Shown here piece by piece: positions 53,870 through 64,000 of a stretch of 64,000 nucleotides of DNA. A program made the position numbers and the translations under genes. Under the pieces are notes generated by a model. It had not been told where the DNA came from and made no database searches. It worked only from the letters and a program-made list of their open reading frames with translations. The first letter of the stretch is position 1. Each line of letters opens with the position of its first letter. The DNA is from Aotearoamyces nothofagi (taxonomy: Eukaryota; Ascomycota; Leotiomycetes; Leotiales; Tympanidaceae): NCBI GenBank assembly GCA_015345905.1, contig JADDTR010000004.1, positions 992,001 through 1,056,000 of the forward strand, read 5' to 3'.

Positions 53870-56200
53870 ATGGCGCCTCAGCATCGTGCTCTTCGCTCCG
53901 CTACCACATCTCCTCGCGCCTCGAGACAAGCAAAGCATACAGTATCATATGCAGAACCAGACTCGGAATCGGCAGAGGACTCTTCCATCCCGGAAGACGA
54001 TTTCGACTCGTCAGATGATGAATTGTTTGGGAACAAACGATCAAAACGAACCCGAAATTCAACTAAGCAATCTCCTGCCAAACGCCGACGAAATGCCTCA
54101 CCTTCCCCAGCCCCATCGAATTCATCGGATATATCATTTGAAGTGTTACCGAGGAAGTCAAAACTATCAGTGAAGAGGCAACTTCCAATTGTTTCAAGAC
54201 GGCAGGCTACCCCTCAAAATCGAGACCGATATAGTGCTGGCGTGACTCCTGCTTGGGCATCCCTCCCGTATCTTATACTCGTCCAAATTTTCCATCATGC
54301 CTCATATCCACTTCATGATGATCGGACATTTCAGCCTACATTATCGGTCAACTGGCTACTTGGAATTTCTCGCCTCTGTCGATCATTCACAGAGCCAGCT
54401 ATCACCGTCTTGTATCGGTCTCCTCCTTTAGTACCAATGGAAAGAGCACACAGGTATACCTCTACAACTGCCAGATGATATATAAATGGAGCTAATTGAT
54501 TTAATAGACTTTGCCAGTTGCTAACAGCAGATTCGGATTTGATGGCATATAACTATCGTGCAAAGATCGAACGGCTACAAATGGAAGTTTCGCAGACTGC
54601 TGCATACTCACTTCCAGGATATGGTCTACTTGACTTGTACTCTCTCATTTACAATACTCCACGACTTCTCGACCTCGAATTATACCATCAAAAGGATATG
54701 TCTCCGTATAGGGATCTAGACGAGAATTTGAAATACACGTACCCGGAATCAGTGTTCGCCGCACTCGACAAAAACGTCGATGGAGTTCCAACAAGGCTTC
54801 GGAGTTGGCGCTGGAGCTCTAGAATGGCCGGCAAGAGGTGGCCTCTAGATAGAATAATAACAGTGCATGGAAGCCCGGCCTTCAGCAGGCTCCGCAAGTT
54901 GGCTCTTGTCAATTATCAAATACCTGTGGTTCGGAAGAACCAGGATGACCCGGACCATGAGACGAAGTTGGCAGATGCTTTGTCAGTACTACCTTGCCTC
55001 GAGCACCTTATTTTCGAATCAAGTACACTGCTCAACTTCAAACTCTTGCCTCTCCTCCCAACAACCCTCCAGCATCTCGATCTCATCAACTGCTGGGATG
55101 TAACGTCTGATGACATGGCAGGGTTCCTACTCACTCATGGTAGCCAGCTTCGGAGTCTTATTTTGAACCATAATGAACGCTTGAGTTTATCGTTTCTGCC
55201 GATACTGGGAGATGCGTGCCCTCACCTCACAACCTTGAAAATGAACCTCATATACTATAATGCGCACTCGTCATATCACGAGTCTAAGCTCTTGTACGAC
55301 CATCTTCTACTAAAAGAGGAGGTTCCGGTATGGCCTACAACCTTACAGACTATCGAGTTTATACAACTGAGGAATTGGGATCTCGAGACAGCCGAGATGT
55401 TCTTCTGGAGTCTATTACACAGTGCAACAAGGCTTCCTGATCTACGCCGTCTGATCATCAAAGCGATTCTCAACACAAGTTGGCGCGATCGTGTCTCCTT
55501 CCGTGATAAGTGGATTGGCTCTTTTGAGCGAGTCTTTAAGAGACAGTCGGAGCCACCAAATCCTCACCTTCGATCATTCGGCGCTTACGATGCATTTAAG
55601 AAACAGAGCGCAGCTGGGGAAACGCGACAGCTCGATGATGAAGATTCTGACATTTTCACTGCCCGCCCGAATCGTCTAAGAGATGGCCCAGTTGAAATGT
55701 GGAAGAAAACTAGTTCCACGTCACCGCAAACCTCGAAAAGAACAACTAGATCTGCCACTGCAGTTCCACCTCCAAGACGAAGACTAGCTCGCACCTTAGA
55801 GGTCGTTACGATTGATGATGATGACGAAGAAGACGAAGAGGGAGTTCAATCGTTACCGCAACAATCTAAACGACGTGGCGTCAATCGTGAGCTAGAAATG
55901 CTAAAGAGAACAGCCGGCAGTCATCGACCTCCAAAAAGGTATATCCCATCGCAGCCAGTTACGGTCTCTGACGACAGTGACTCTGATAATGAGCCGCTAG
56001 CGCAACACAGACAGAATGGTAAGGCCAAGGAAACCGATTTCGTACAGGGCATGTGCGACATTGTCGATATCAGGATTGATAATTTGAGGCCGACTGAGAC
56101 GCAGTTCGAAGAGGCTGATTTCTTAGACTCTGAGCCGGAAGATGACGAAGACTGGAATGGTGGCGATGATCTACCCGGAGATGAAGAGTATGCGTGGTGA
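53870..56200 (+). CDS. F-box/leucine-rich-repeat-like protein, uncharacterised
   Basis: Two exons (53870-54453, 54508-56200) give 758 residues. The first 130 residues are acidic/basic and disordered with possible nuclear signals (KRSKRTR, AKRRRN). An F-box-like helix follows (about 140-195, WASLPYLILVQIFHHASYP ... RLCRSF). The middle (about 195-520) has irregular leucine-rich repeats (LEHLIFESSTLLNFKLLPLL, LQHLDLINCWDV, LRSLILNHNERL). The tail is Asp/Glu-rich with VTIDDDDEEDEEG and DDSDSDNEP. It is most likely the substrate subunit of an SCF ligase. The start at 53870 is preferred over an upstream ATG at 53865 in another frame. Confidence 0.82.
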
Positions 56201-56753
56201 TATGTACCAAATATGTATGAACAGGATGCCCTCTTCCAGACAGTGGAACGGACAGAAAAGGCCCATGGACGAGCAGGACAGGAACGATGGGTTTATGCCA
56301 GAGATAAAGGACAGATATGAGTCTATAGAGATGTAAGAATAAAAAGATGTCTTATTCGAATGCTCTTGATATATAACATTACGTTTGTGTGACTGGTCCA
56401 AACTCCAAAGACTGGTAGGAAAGCACGGTGCTGGTCATGAAAGCGCCCGCCATACAACCTTAGCCGTAAACCGGATCAAGCTCTTCACCTCATCCTATTA
56501 AGAGAGTATGCGCGAGATTAAATTAAGATAAGGTAGTAGCATACAGAGGTATTAGTTTTGACAGGAACCTACACCTAGCTACGCCAGCTACTTCATAGCC
56601 CATTTAAACGAGTTCATCGATCTCCCAAACCATCATAACAGCCAAAGCGGACCCATACCATGTCAAAGCAAATCGATGAACTCAGATACCAAATAAACTC
56701 TAACCTTGTTTGGCAGAGGCAGGAAAGGCTTCAGTATATTCATTTCTAACAAG
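56201..56753. other. Intergenic spacer, 553 bases
   Basis: This contains the 3' flank of the F-box gene and the promoter of the SWIM gene. No gene is seen. Confidence 0.45.
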
Positions 56754-57476
56754 ATGCCAACCACACTGCCCTCCCCTCGGCATCTCCTAACGTGCCTCTT
56801 TAACTCTCTTCCTACGGCTCCGCCTCCAGCAGATACCCAAAACTTCACCTCCAACACATCCACCAATCCGCTCAAGTCGCTGCCGGTTTCTGATCGACAT
56901 CTTCTTGCTACCCTCCATTTGCTTCTGCCTTCTCTTGTCCTCCCTGCGCTAGACTTGCTAGACCGTCGTCTTGTGACTCGGGTCATCCAAGTCGCGCCCC
57001 AAGGCAGCTCTCCTAGGAGTCTCGATCCCCAAAGCAAAGAAAACGGGGTGTTTAACAACAACACCATCTATCTTGTAAGCTCAGCGCAAGTTTCCCGGGG
57101 CCTTAGAGCTGAGAGCACCTCGGGATCGCGCTACGGATATGGAGGTAGTCCTTCTGGTACAGCTTATACTGTCAGGCTGGAGGCATGGAACTGTAGTTGT
57201 GCGGCCTTTACGTTTTCTGCATTTCCTGCGATGGGGTATGACTGGGTGATAGATGAAGAGAGGGGTGGGAGACTAGAGAAGGGCCGGGAAGAGGAGCAGG
57301 AGGAGTGGGAGTTTGGCGGCATGAGCGTTGATGGAACGGATGGAGGAGGTACACCATGCTGTAAGCATCTGCTTGCATGTCTATTGGGAGAGAGATTGAA
57401 GGCGTGGTTGGGTGGATATGTGAACGAGAGAAAGGTCGGGAGGGAGGAGATGGCTGGATTCGGAGCAGAATGCTAA
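56754..57476 (+). CDS. SWIM-type zinc finger protein, Shu2/Sws1-like
   Basis: One exon encodes 240 residues. The SWIM motif C-x-C ... C-x-H is seen as WNCSCAAFTFSA (about residues 150-160) and GGTPCCKHLLACLLG (about 202-216). The spacer between the halves is long and Glu/Gly-rich. Small fungal SWIM proteins of this layout are relatives of Shu2/Sws1, which support Rad51 in homologous recombination in the nucleus. The N-terminal half is Leu/Pro-rich with a helical block (DRHLLATLHLLLPSLVLPAL). The ATG at 56754 is the first in frame after a run without ATG. It converges with RPN8, 264 bases apart. Assignment to Shu2 is inference from motif and size. Confidence 0.7.
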   Translation: MPTTLPSPRHLLTCLFNSLPTAPPPADTQNFTSNTSTNPLKSLPVSDRHLLATLHLLLPSLVLPALDLLDRRLVTRVIQVAPQGSSPRSLDPQSKENGVFNNNTIYLVSSAQVSRGLRAESTSGSRYGYGGSPSGTAYTVRLEAWNCSCAAFTFSAFPAMGYDWVIDEERGGRLEKGREEEQEEWEFGGMSVDGTDGGGTPCCKHLLACLLGERLKAWLGGYVNERKVGREEMAGFGAEC

Positions 57477-57740
57477 GCCGTAACACTTTATGATAAGATG
57501 TTCTGGTTCTGGAACGGCAGATTTCACTAATGGAGTCTGCTAGGGTTGTACTATCTACTCGGCGTAACTGGTTGTACAGGGCAGAAGGATTTAATACCTA
57601 ATTGCTTCGTTGCGCCAAAAGCTCTATTGCTAAGCCCGAATCTATATTACAAATGCATTTCGTTCCTCGTAGACTGCTCACATGCCCTCATTATACTTGA
57701 TGCAAAGCAGGAAATCAGACACCTTGCTTGCCGTCGGTTA

Positions 57741-58927
57741 TCACTTCTTTTTATCCTTTTCCTCTTTCTGCTTTTCTGCGTCGTCGACGGATGTAATCTC
57801 TCCGTTGACTCCGTTAACACCATTTGTCTTTTTACCATCCTTCTCATCCTTGATTTCATCCTTCTTCGCTTCCTTCTCCTCTTGCTGTTGTCGGTTTTGG
57901 ATTTTGTTTTCTATCAAATCATGGAAAGCAGTGATGGCTCGGATCAGACTGCTTAAGTAGATTGCCATTAGTTGATCATTGGTCTTGATGCTCATTGCGT
58001 GTGCAAGCTCGCTATTGCTCTTCCCAGGCGTCTCAACTCCACCAGGGATGTTTGATGAGGCTTTCGGGGTCGAGAGATTAGGTAAGAGGTTGAATACGTC
58101 TTGGAGGTTGCCTAGAATGGCGTGGTTGACAGGAAGAGTTCCATCAATGACCTTTTGTAAGTATTGTTGGATATCTCTTAATCTCAAATGCAAGCCTTGT
58201 AGTGACTGCAGCTGTGATGTGATTCGTGTCGATAGTGTGCCAACGGCAACATCTCGAATATCTCGTAGAAGGTGTTCCACTCCAATTTCCTCTGCCTCCT
58301 CTGCCTCGATGATAGACGGTGTATGCACGAAGGTCTTAGATGTGGTCGTTCCATCCTATTGTGGTTGTCAGTATTTCTTGCCCATGCAGCTCTGCAGAAG
58401 ATTCTTACGTCTTTAATCTCTTCCACTGCAAAATATGCATCTGTCGGTACGCCGGCCTCCTTAGGTTGGACGTCGATGATGACCAATAGTGGGTTGGGGG
58501 TATATCTTTTGAACAGCTCGTTGATTTCAAGATCTGAAGCTCTTAATTTTGGCCCCGAGTGGTACCAGCCTATCAACTTCTCCCGCGCGTTGACCTTCTT
58601 AAACATATCGTTCATCGACTCGACGTAGTTGTGATCGAGAAACCAGACTGATGGATCCTTGTCATCTTCCTCGAATGGTACTATAGCAAATATCTGTAAG
58701 TTACAACTTTATAGAACCGCACCCGCCCAAATCTTAAGCATACCAGCGAAACTGTTCGAGACTCGCACGTTCTTTCCATCATTTTGCCCCAGTAACACTC
58801 CTACGACCCGTTTGCGCGTGCCCTTCGCTGAGCGCCCATAATGATCTGCAGCTGAGAGAAGGACAAGGGGAGCAACGGATACGTTTCTAGTAACAAGAGA
58901 AAGGGTTTCAGCTGTTGTGGCAGGCAT
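57741..58927 (-). CDS. RPN8: 26S proteasome regulatory subunit Rpn8
   Basis: Three exons (58927-58744, 58680-58409, 58355-57741) give 356 residues. The MPN domain (about 15-150) contains VVGVLLGQ, the block DHNYVESM and [10 protein letters not shown]; as in all Rpn8, the metalloprotease His/Asp set is incomplete, so it is an inactive partner of Rpn11 in the proteasome lid. The helical C-terminal half ([24 protein letters not shown]) is the lid-binding part. It ends in a KEKE-type tail ([11 protein letters not shown]). Exon junctions restore the family sequence NSFAVPFEEDD and VEEIKDDGTT. Divergent with ADK1. Confidence 0.95.
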
Positions 58928-59426
58928 GGTGAAGTTGAGATGCTATGAGGTTTCCGTCGAGGAAGATTGTTGCTGTTGCTGATACAACTTCAAAGGCAGC
59001 TATTCGCCTCCTTGGGCTTAGCGCAATAATTAGGTACACGTGACTTTTCACTAGACTAGGCAGATATGTCCTCCAAGTTTAGGAATATCGCGGGGACTTT
59101 GTTAAAATGGTAAGAAAAACTAGTAGAACCCAGTGAGTATAGAAGTGCTGAAACTGGGTCTTCAGACGCGCTAGAACTTGGAAAACTATTTACTAATTCT
59201 ACATGTTAAGTGCAATCAATACATCTGTGATCTCGGCGGGAAGGAAGAAAGCCCGCTTCGGTGCGTCGGCTAGTTAGCCAGTCCAAAAGACTGAACAAAG
59301 ATTAGAGATTGAACGTCAAAAGTCTCACAACCTTATACGTCCACTTAATTCCCCAACTCACCTACTTAACAAATTTCCATTTGGATTCGCCTTGGTCCGG
59401 TGTTTGCGATTGATACATTCGAAATC
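58928..59426. promoter_or_regulatory. Shared divergent promoter region, RPN8 and ADK1
   Basis: The start codons are 500 bases apart and divergent. No proteasome-associated control element (GGTGGCAAA) was found in either direction on reading. Confidence 0.45.
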
Positions 59427-60426
<1,000 letters not shown>

Positions 60427-61251
60427 ACAGTGGGAGCTCGGCCTTGCATTTGCTAAACAAATGAAAAGTTTTTTTTGACGTTCAAGTGGACATAATCATG
60501 TTTCTGGCGCGGAACACTCTCTGTACGATCACCTATTACTAGATGTCAGGTCCTTTTTAGGACTCTGTATAGTATTTGCAGTGGTGCTTATATATGATAC
60601 GCTAGGAACTTAATGAATGGCATGCAAGTTTTCACATTATATCCTATTTACGGTTATCTCATTTGGCAAAAGTTTCCAATACCAGACACCGGGTATAGAT
60701 TACTTCGATTGCTATGCCAATAGATCTGTGCAAATCTGCATCAAGCTGGGCTTATGCAACTCCCAAGAACATTAGTTCTTGATAGTTATCTGCAGTCACT
60801 ATACTATATATGTGATAAGATGAATGTCTGCAGAGTCTCATAAATTTCAATATGTAATAGACCTAGGAATCTGGCAGCATTTTGCCCCTCAGTGTTCTGT
60901 CATATCTCTAAGTTCGTTCGTTTAGATTCGACTTCGCTTCGTCCGAGATGTATATGAATTTACTGAGCCGAATATCTGAACCGAACTTCACTTCCAACTC
61001 TTGAATATCTACGATCTACAATGTCTTAGATCGTAACGCCGTTCTTTAATTGCGTCCGTGTTCCATCTCCTCTCAAAAGCCAATATATGAAAGGTAAGAA
61101 TGCAAAAAGACTTTTCTAAGGTGACCTCCTTTTAGGATATCTTCTTGTCACCTTCCAATCAGCATGCAATATTTTATTTTATAGAATAATAACTTATATG
61201 AACAGTGCAAATTCTTCTCAGTACAATAGTCGATAGTCGATAGTCGGCAAG
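60427..61251. other. AT-rich intergenic region, 825 bases
   Basis: This AT-rich spacer has no open frame of note. A TAGTCGATAGTCGATAGTCG repeat lies at about 61227-61248, just upstream of the next start codon. Confidence 0.55.
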
Positions 61252-62631
61252 ATGGCACCCAATATCAGCAATCTCCAAGATTACCAGCGCCACTCGACAG
61301 CCGGTGCAATGGTGGATAAGAAGCGCATGTCAAAAAACTCCACGGTACTACACCCAGACCCGTTTAGAAACCATCCCAATCCTCTCGGCAGCCATCCAGT
61401 GCTTGTCGGGGAGAAGTACCCTGATTACATTCGAACCCCACTTCGTCGGCCAGTTTCGTTGCTTCCGGCAATCGAGTTCAACGCTGGCTTATCAAGCTTC
61501 GACATTGATTTCTGCTCAACATGCGGCAAATGCACTCCTTGTCATCATTCCGCTGCCGGCGAAGTCTCACCTCTCAGGAATGAGCAGAACTTTGGCCGAC
61601 TGGAAGTCAGAGTTGACTGTGAAAATACACTTGCTGCTCCGGCCAGAGAAGACCAAGTCAGAGTTGACCGTGAAAAAGCACTTGCCGCTCTGACTACAGA
61701 GGAACAAGTCAGTCCTACTCGTTACAGTGCATGTGCATTTCCGTTCAAAGAGGAGCGGGTCAGAGTTGACTACAATACTGCACGCATTGCTGCAATCAAT
61801 GAGGAGCATTTCGCTCAGATCAAAGAGGCAGATCTCTCTCCAACCAAGAAAGCATATGCTCGTCATGCTAGATCGGCTTCTGCTCATGAATCGACTGTAG
61901 TTCAGTCTCCTTCTCGCTTCAAAGTATTTCACTCTCTATTCTGGCCGGCAACCCCTCCATTCTATTGCTAATACAAGATTCTACAGGGCTACAACGCCAT
62001 TGGTACTGATGCTGCACTATCTGGCCGTTCCAAGAAGGATGATTACAAGCGCCGCGCCACTGTATTTGAGCCAGCCTATTTCTCCTCTCCAAAGAAAGCA
62101 AGTTAGCCAGTTAACAGACCATGTCGTTGTCTTGCTAGTATTGAGTCTACAGCCAGCTAACTCTTTGGCAGGTCAACCCACGTACGTTTCAGCGCTTTAT
62201 TGATTCGGAGTCGCCAAACCGCCGCATTCCGAGCATCTCAGGCATGCCGCAGGGATGGAATGACATACATGATCGCTTCATCACCTACCTTACCACCCAT
62301 GCACCACTGACTAAGGATGGTCGGGTCCCAAAGGGCGTCTTCGAGTGCTATGCGACGGATGATATTTGCCGCATGCTTCAACAGAAGTTTCACAGGTTCC
62401 GTCTTGTCGTATGTCCCTCCCTTCACTACAATCCTTTAACCATCACCCCAACCCCTTTGTCAATGCCCCCTCTTCCCCACACCAACCCCAACACATGACT
62501 AAGTAGACAAGCAGAAACTCTCCGTCAACGCAATCGACAAGCGCCTGCAAATCCTCGAATTGCTCGGCAACAACTACTTCAACCTCCCATACCACTGCTA
62601 CCAGTTCGAGGACTGGGGCCGCGATATCTAA
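61252..62631 (+). CDS. Unknown protein with short internal repeats
   Basis: Four exons (61252-61923, 61987-62097, 62172-62408, 62512-62631) give 379 residues. I do not recognise the family. Residues 85-100 hold a Cys pair set (FCSTCGKCTPCHH) that could bind a metal. Residues 115-185 contain three to four copies of a loose motif (VRVDxExxLAAxxxEEQ). The C-terminal 150 residues, from GYNAIGTDAALSG to the end, read as a compact globular domain (FITYLTTHAPLTKDGRVPKG, DKRLQILELLGNNYFNLPYH). Intron 2 fits only as a GC-AG intron with a GCAAGT donor at 62098; a GTTAGC donor would break the frame. The last acceptor (ACAAG) is weak, so the final junction is less sure. Confidence 0.65.
61606..61780 (+). 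repeat. Coding tandem repeat, about 48 to 50 bases
   Basis: GTCAGAGTTGACTGTGAAAA, GTCAGAGTTGACCGTGAAAA and GTCAGAGTTGACTACAATAC head three related units at about 61607, 61657 and 61759; the first two are 51 bases apart and in frame. Confidence 0.7.
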
Positions 62632-63207
62632 GCGCCCTATTCCACAGCCACAGCCACGCTACTGCGCTTAGTAGGCTGCGGATACCGCTGGGTACGGGTA
62701 CATTATCTATGCATAACAGCGGGGGAATAGTGGTTTGTAAGACTTTGAGACAGGCAGGCACGACAGGCCGGCTTATGATACGCATATGCGATACGATGGA
62801 TTACGATTACGATGATAGGGTATGACAGGTTTGCTCATTTGCTCGCAGGACAGGATACGATCTGTCGCATGTAAGATAAGAAAATCATAGCGTAAGCTGT
62901 AAATGGGAACTCTGAGCACAGCTACTTGACACCATGCCTGCTTCCGTGTCAGTTGACTAGAAATGGATGATAGCCTTTCCCTTTACCCTCTTGCCTTTTC
63001 TATGACAGCTAGAAACAAACAGACAGTAACAGTCATAATCAGACGCGAAAAGAAGACCTGACATCTGAAGCACATACGACTTCTAATCTAACAATCAGAA
63101 GAGTGTAGAATGAGATTTAGCTAGACTTTTTAATTACCTTTGTACCTTTTTCTAGGATTATCTGTGCCTTATAAAATTACAATATATACATACGCTTGCA
63201 CGACAGA
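62632..63207. other. Convergent 3' spacer
   Basis: These 576 bases lie between the ends of the unknown gene and HEM13. Nothing is seen apart from short GATACGAT-type words near 62775-62815. Confidence 0.45.
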
Positions 63208-64000
63208 TCAAACCCACTCTCTGGGCTCCCTTAATACATCCACCAGTCTTTGTTCCCGGCTTCCAGGCTCGGCCTCGTACATGTATCTCCAACTTGCTGT
63301 CACCGGAAGACTCATTAGAATACTCTCTACTCTTGCACTTGGCGTATTGAGCCCAAATGCTGTCCCTCTATCGTGCACTAGATTAAATTCGACGTATCTT
63401 CCCCTACGGATCTGCTGCCATTCTTTTTCCTTCGCTGTAAATGGCATGTCCTTCCGCTTGTTGATAATGGGGACGTATGAGGGTAAGAAGGCTTTAAGAC
63501 ATGACTGGATGAACTCGAAAGTGTTTTCTCGGTCCTTCTCTTGATCGTCTAAATCGTCGAAAAAGATTCCTCCAATACCGCGTGCTTCGCCTCTGTGCTT
63601 GTTCGAGAAGTAGCTGTCGCACCACTTCTTGAATCGTGGGTAGTAGGATTTATCGTGCTTATCACATGCCTCCTTGATGGTCTTATGGAAGTGGACAGCG
63701 TCCTCATCAAAGAGGTAGCTGGGCGTCAGATCTGTTCCTCCGCCAAACCACCATGCATTAACGGTTCCATCAGGATTCATCGTCTCGAAATATCTATAAT
63801 TGAGATGGACGGTTGGCGCCATAGGGTTGCTTGGATGCAGCACCATGCTGAGACCTGCAGCGAAGAATGGGATAGAATCAGCTGTTTCGTCTATTTTCTT
63901 ATGATTTGCGCGCATTTTTGCGATTGCAGCTTTGGGTAGGTCGCCATAAACCACTGATACGTTGACTCCAGCCTTTTCAAACACATTTCCGTCTTGGAGA
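63208..64000 (-). CDS. HEM13: Coproporphyrinogen III oxidase, C-terminal part (partial at right edge)
   Basis: The frame is open from the right edge to the TGA at 63210-63208, covering about 264 residues of an enzyme of usually 320 to 430. Conserved stretches include [38 protein letters not shown] and the family signature KKWCDSYF ... [32 protein letters not shown] and the [11 protein letters not shown] end are also typical. It carries out the oxygen-dependent decarboxylation of coproporphyrinogen III in heme synthesis. The N-terminal exon(s) lie beyond the window. A heme link to the ClpX and COX5 genes is functional only; they are 25 kb away. Confidence 0.96.
   Translation of the reverse strand, partial: LQDGNVFEKAGVNVSVVYGDLPKAAIAKMRANHKKIDETADSIPFFAAGLSMVLHPSNPMAPTVHLNYRYFETMNPDGTVNAWWFGGGTDLTPSYLFDEDAVHFHKTIKEACDKHDKSYYPRFKKWCDSYFSNKHRGEARGIGGIFFDDLDDQEKDRENTFEFIQSCLKAFLPSYVPIINKRKDMPFTAKEKEWQQIRRGRYVEFNLVHDRGTAFGLNTPSARVESILMSLPVTASWRYMYEAEPGSREQRLVDVLREPREWV

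Overview
The window is nuclear DNA of a filamentous ascomycete (Pezizomycotina). Genes carry one to nine short introns of about 45 to 100 bases with GTRNGT donors and YAG acceptors, and proteins read as fungal orthologues: Brx1, Hda1 with an Arb2 tail, Mcx1/ClpX, a Zn2Cys6 factor, a Shu2-type SWIM protein, and a PRC2 Suz12 subunit that budding yeasts lack. A Leotiomycete-like or related lineage is possible, but the sequence does not settle the class. No rRNA, tRNA, CRISPR, prophage or recognisable transposon was seen.

Layout: 1-12.3 kb holds the tail of a P5A ATPase (Spf1), a SUN-domain nuclear envelope protein, UDP-glucose 4-epimerase, a large coiled-coil protein of unknown role and the AAA+ ATPase Rvb2/reptin. 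12.6-26.3 kb holds a large chromodomain protein, Rab11, Brx1, an F-box protein and Hda1. 26.8-41.9 kb is a metabolic and mitochondrial block: ATP synthase beta, glycogen branching enzyme, Mcx1/ClpX, cytochrome oxidase subunit IV, a Zn2Cys6 transcription factor and GAPDH. 42-50.8 kb differs: it is packed with micro- and minisatellites and holds two minus-strand genes, a class A flavin monooxygenase and a glutathionyl-hydroquinone reductase. 50.8-64 kb returns to ordinary gene-dense sequence: Suz12 with a C-terminal PHD-like finger, an F-box/LRR-like protein, a SWIM protein, Rpn8, adenylate kinase, an unknown protein and the C-terminal part of coproporphyrinogen III oxidase, which runs off the right edge.

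Themes: several genes act on chromatin or the nuclear envelope (SUN, Rvb2, chromodomain protein, Hda1, Suz12). Others serve respiration and carbon storage (Atp2, Cox5, Hem13, Gbe1, GAPDH, Adk1). The pair in the repeat island could act together on phenols and quinones. Exon joins were worked out by hand from splice consensus; for every complete spliced gene the exons sum to a multiple of three.
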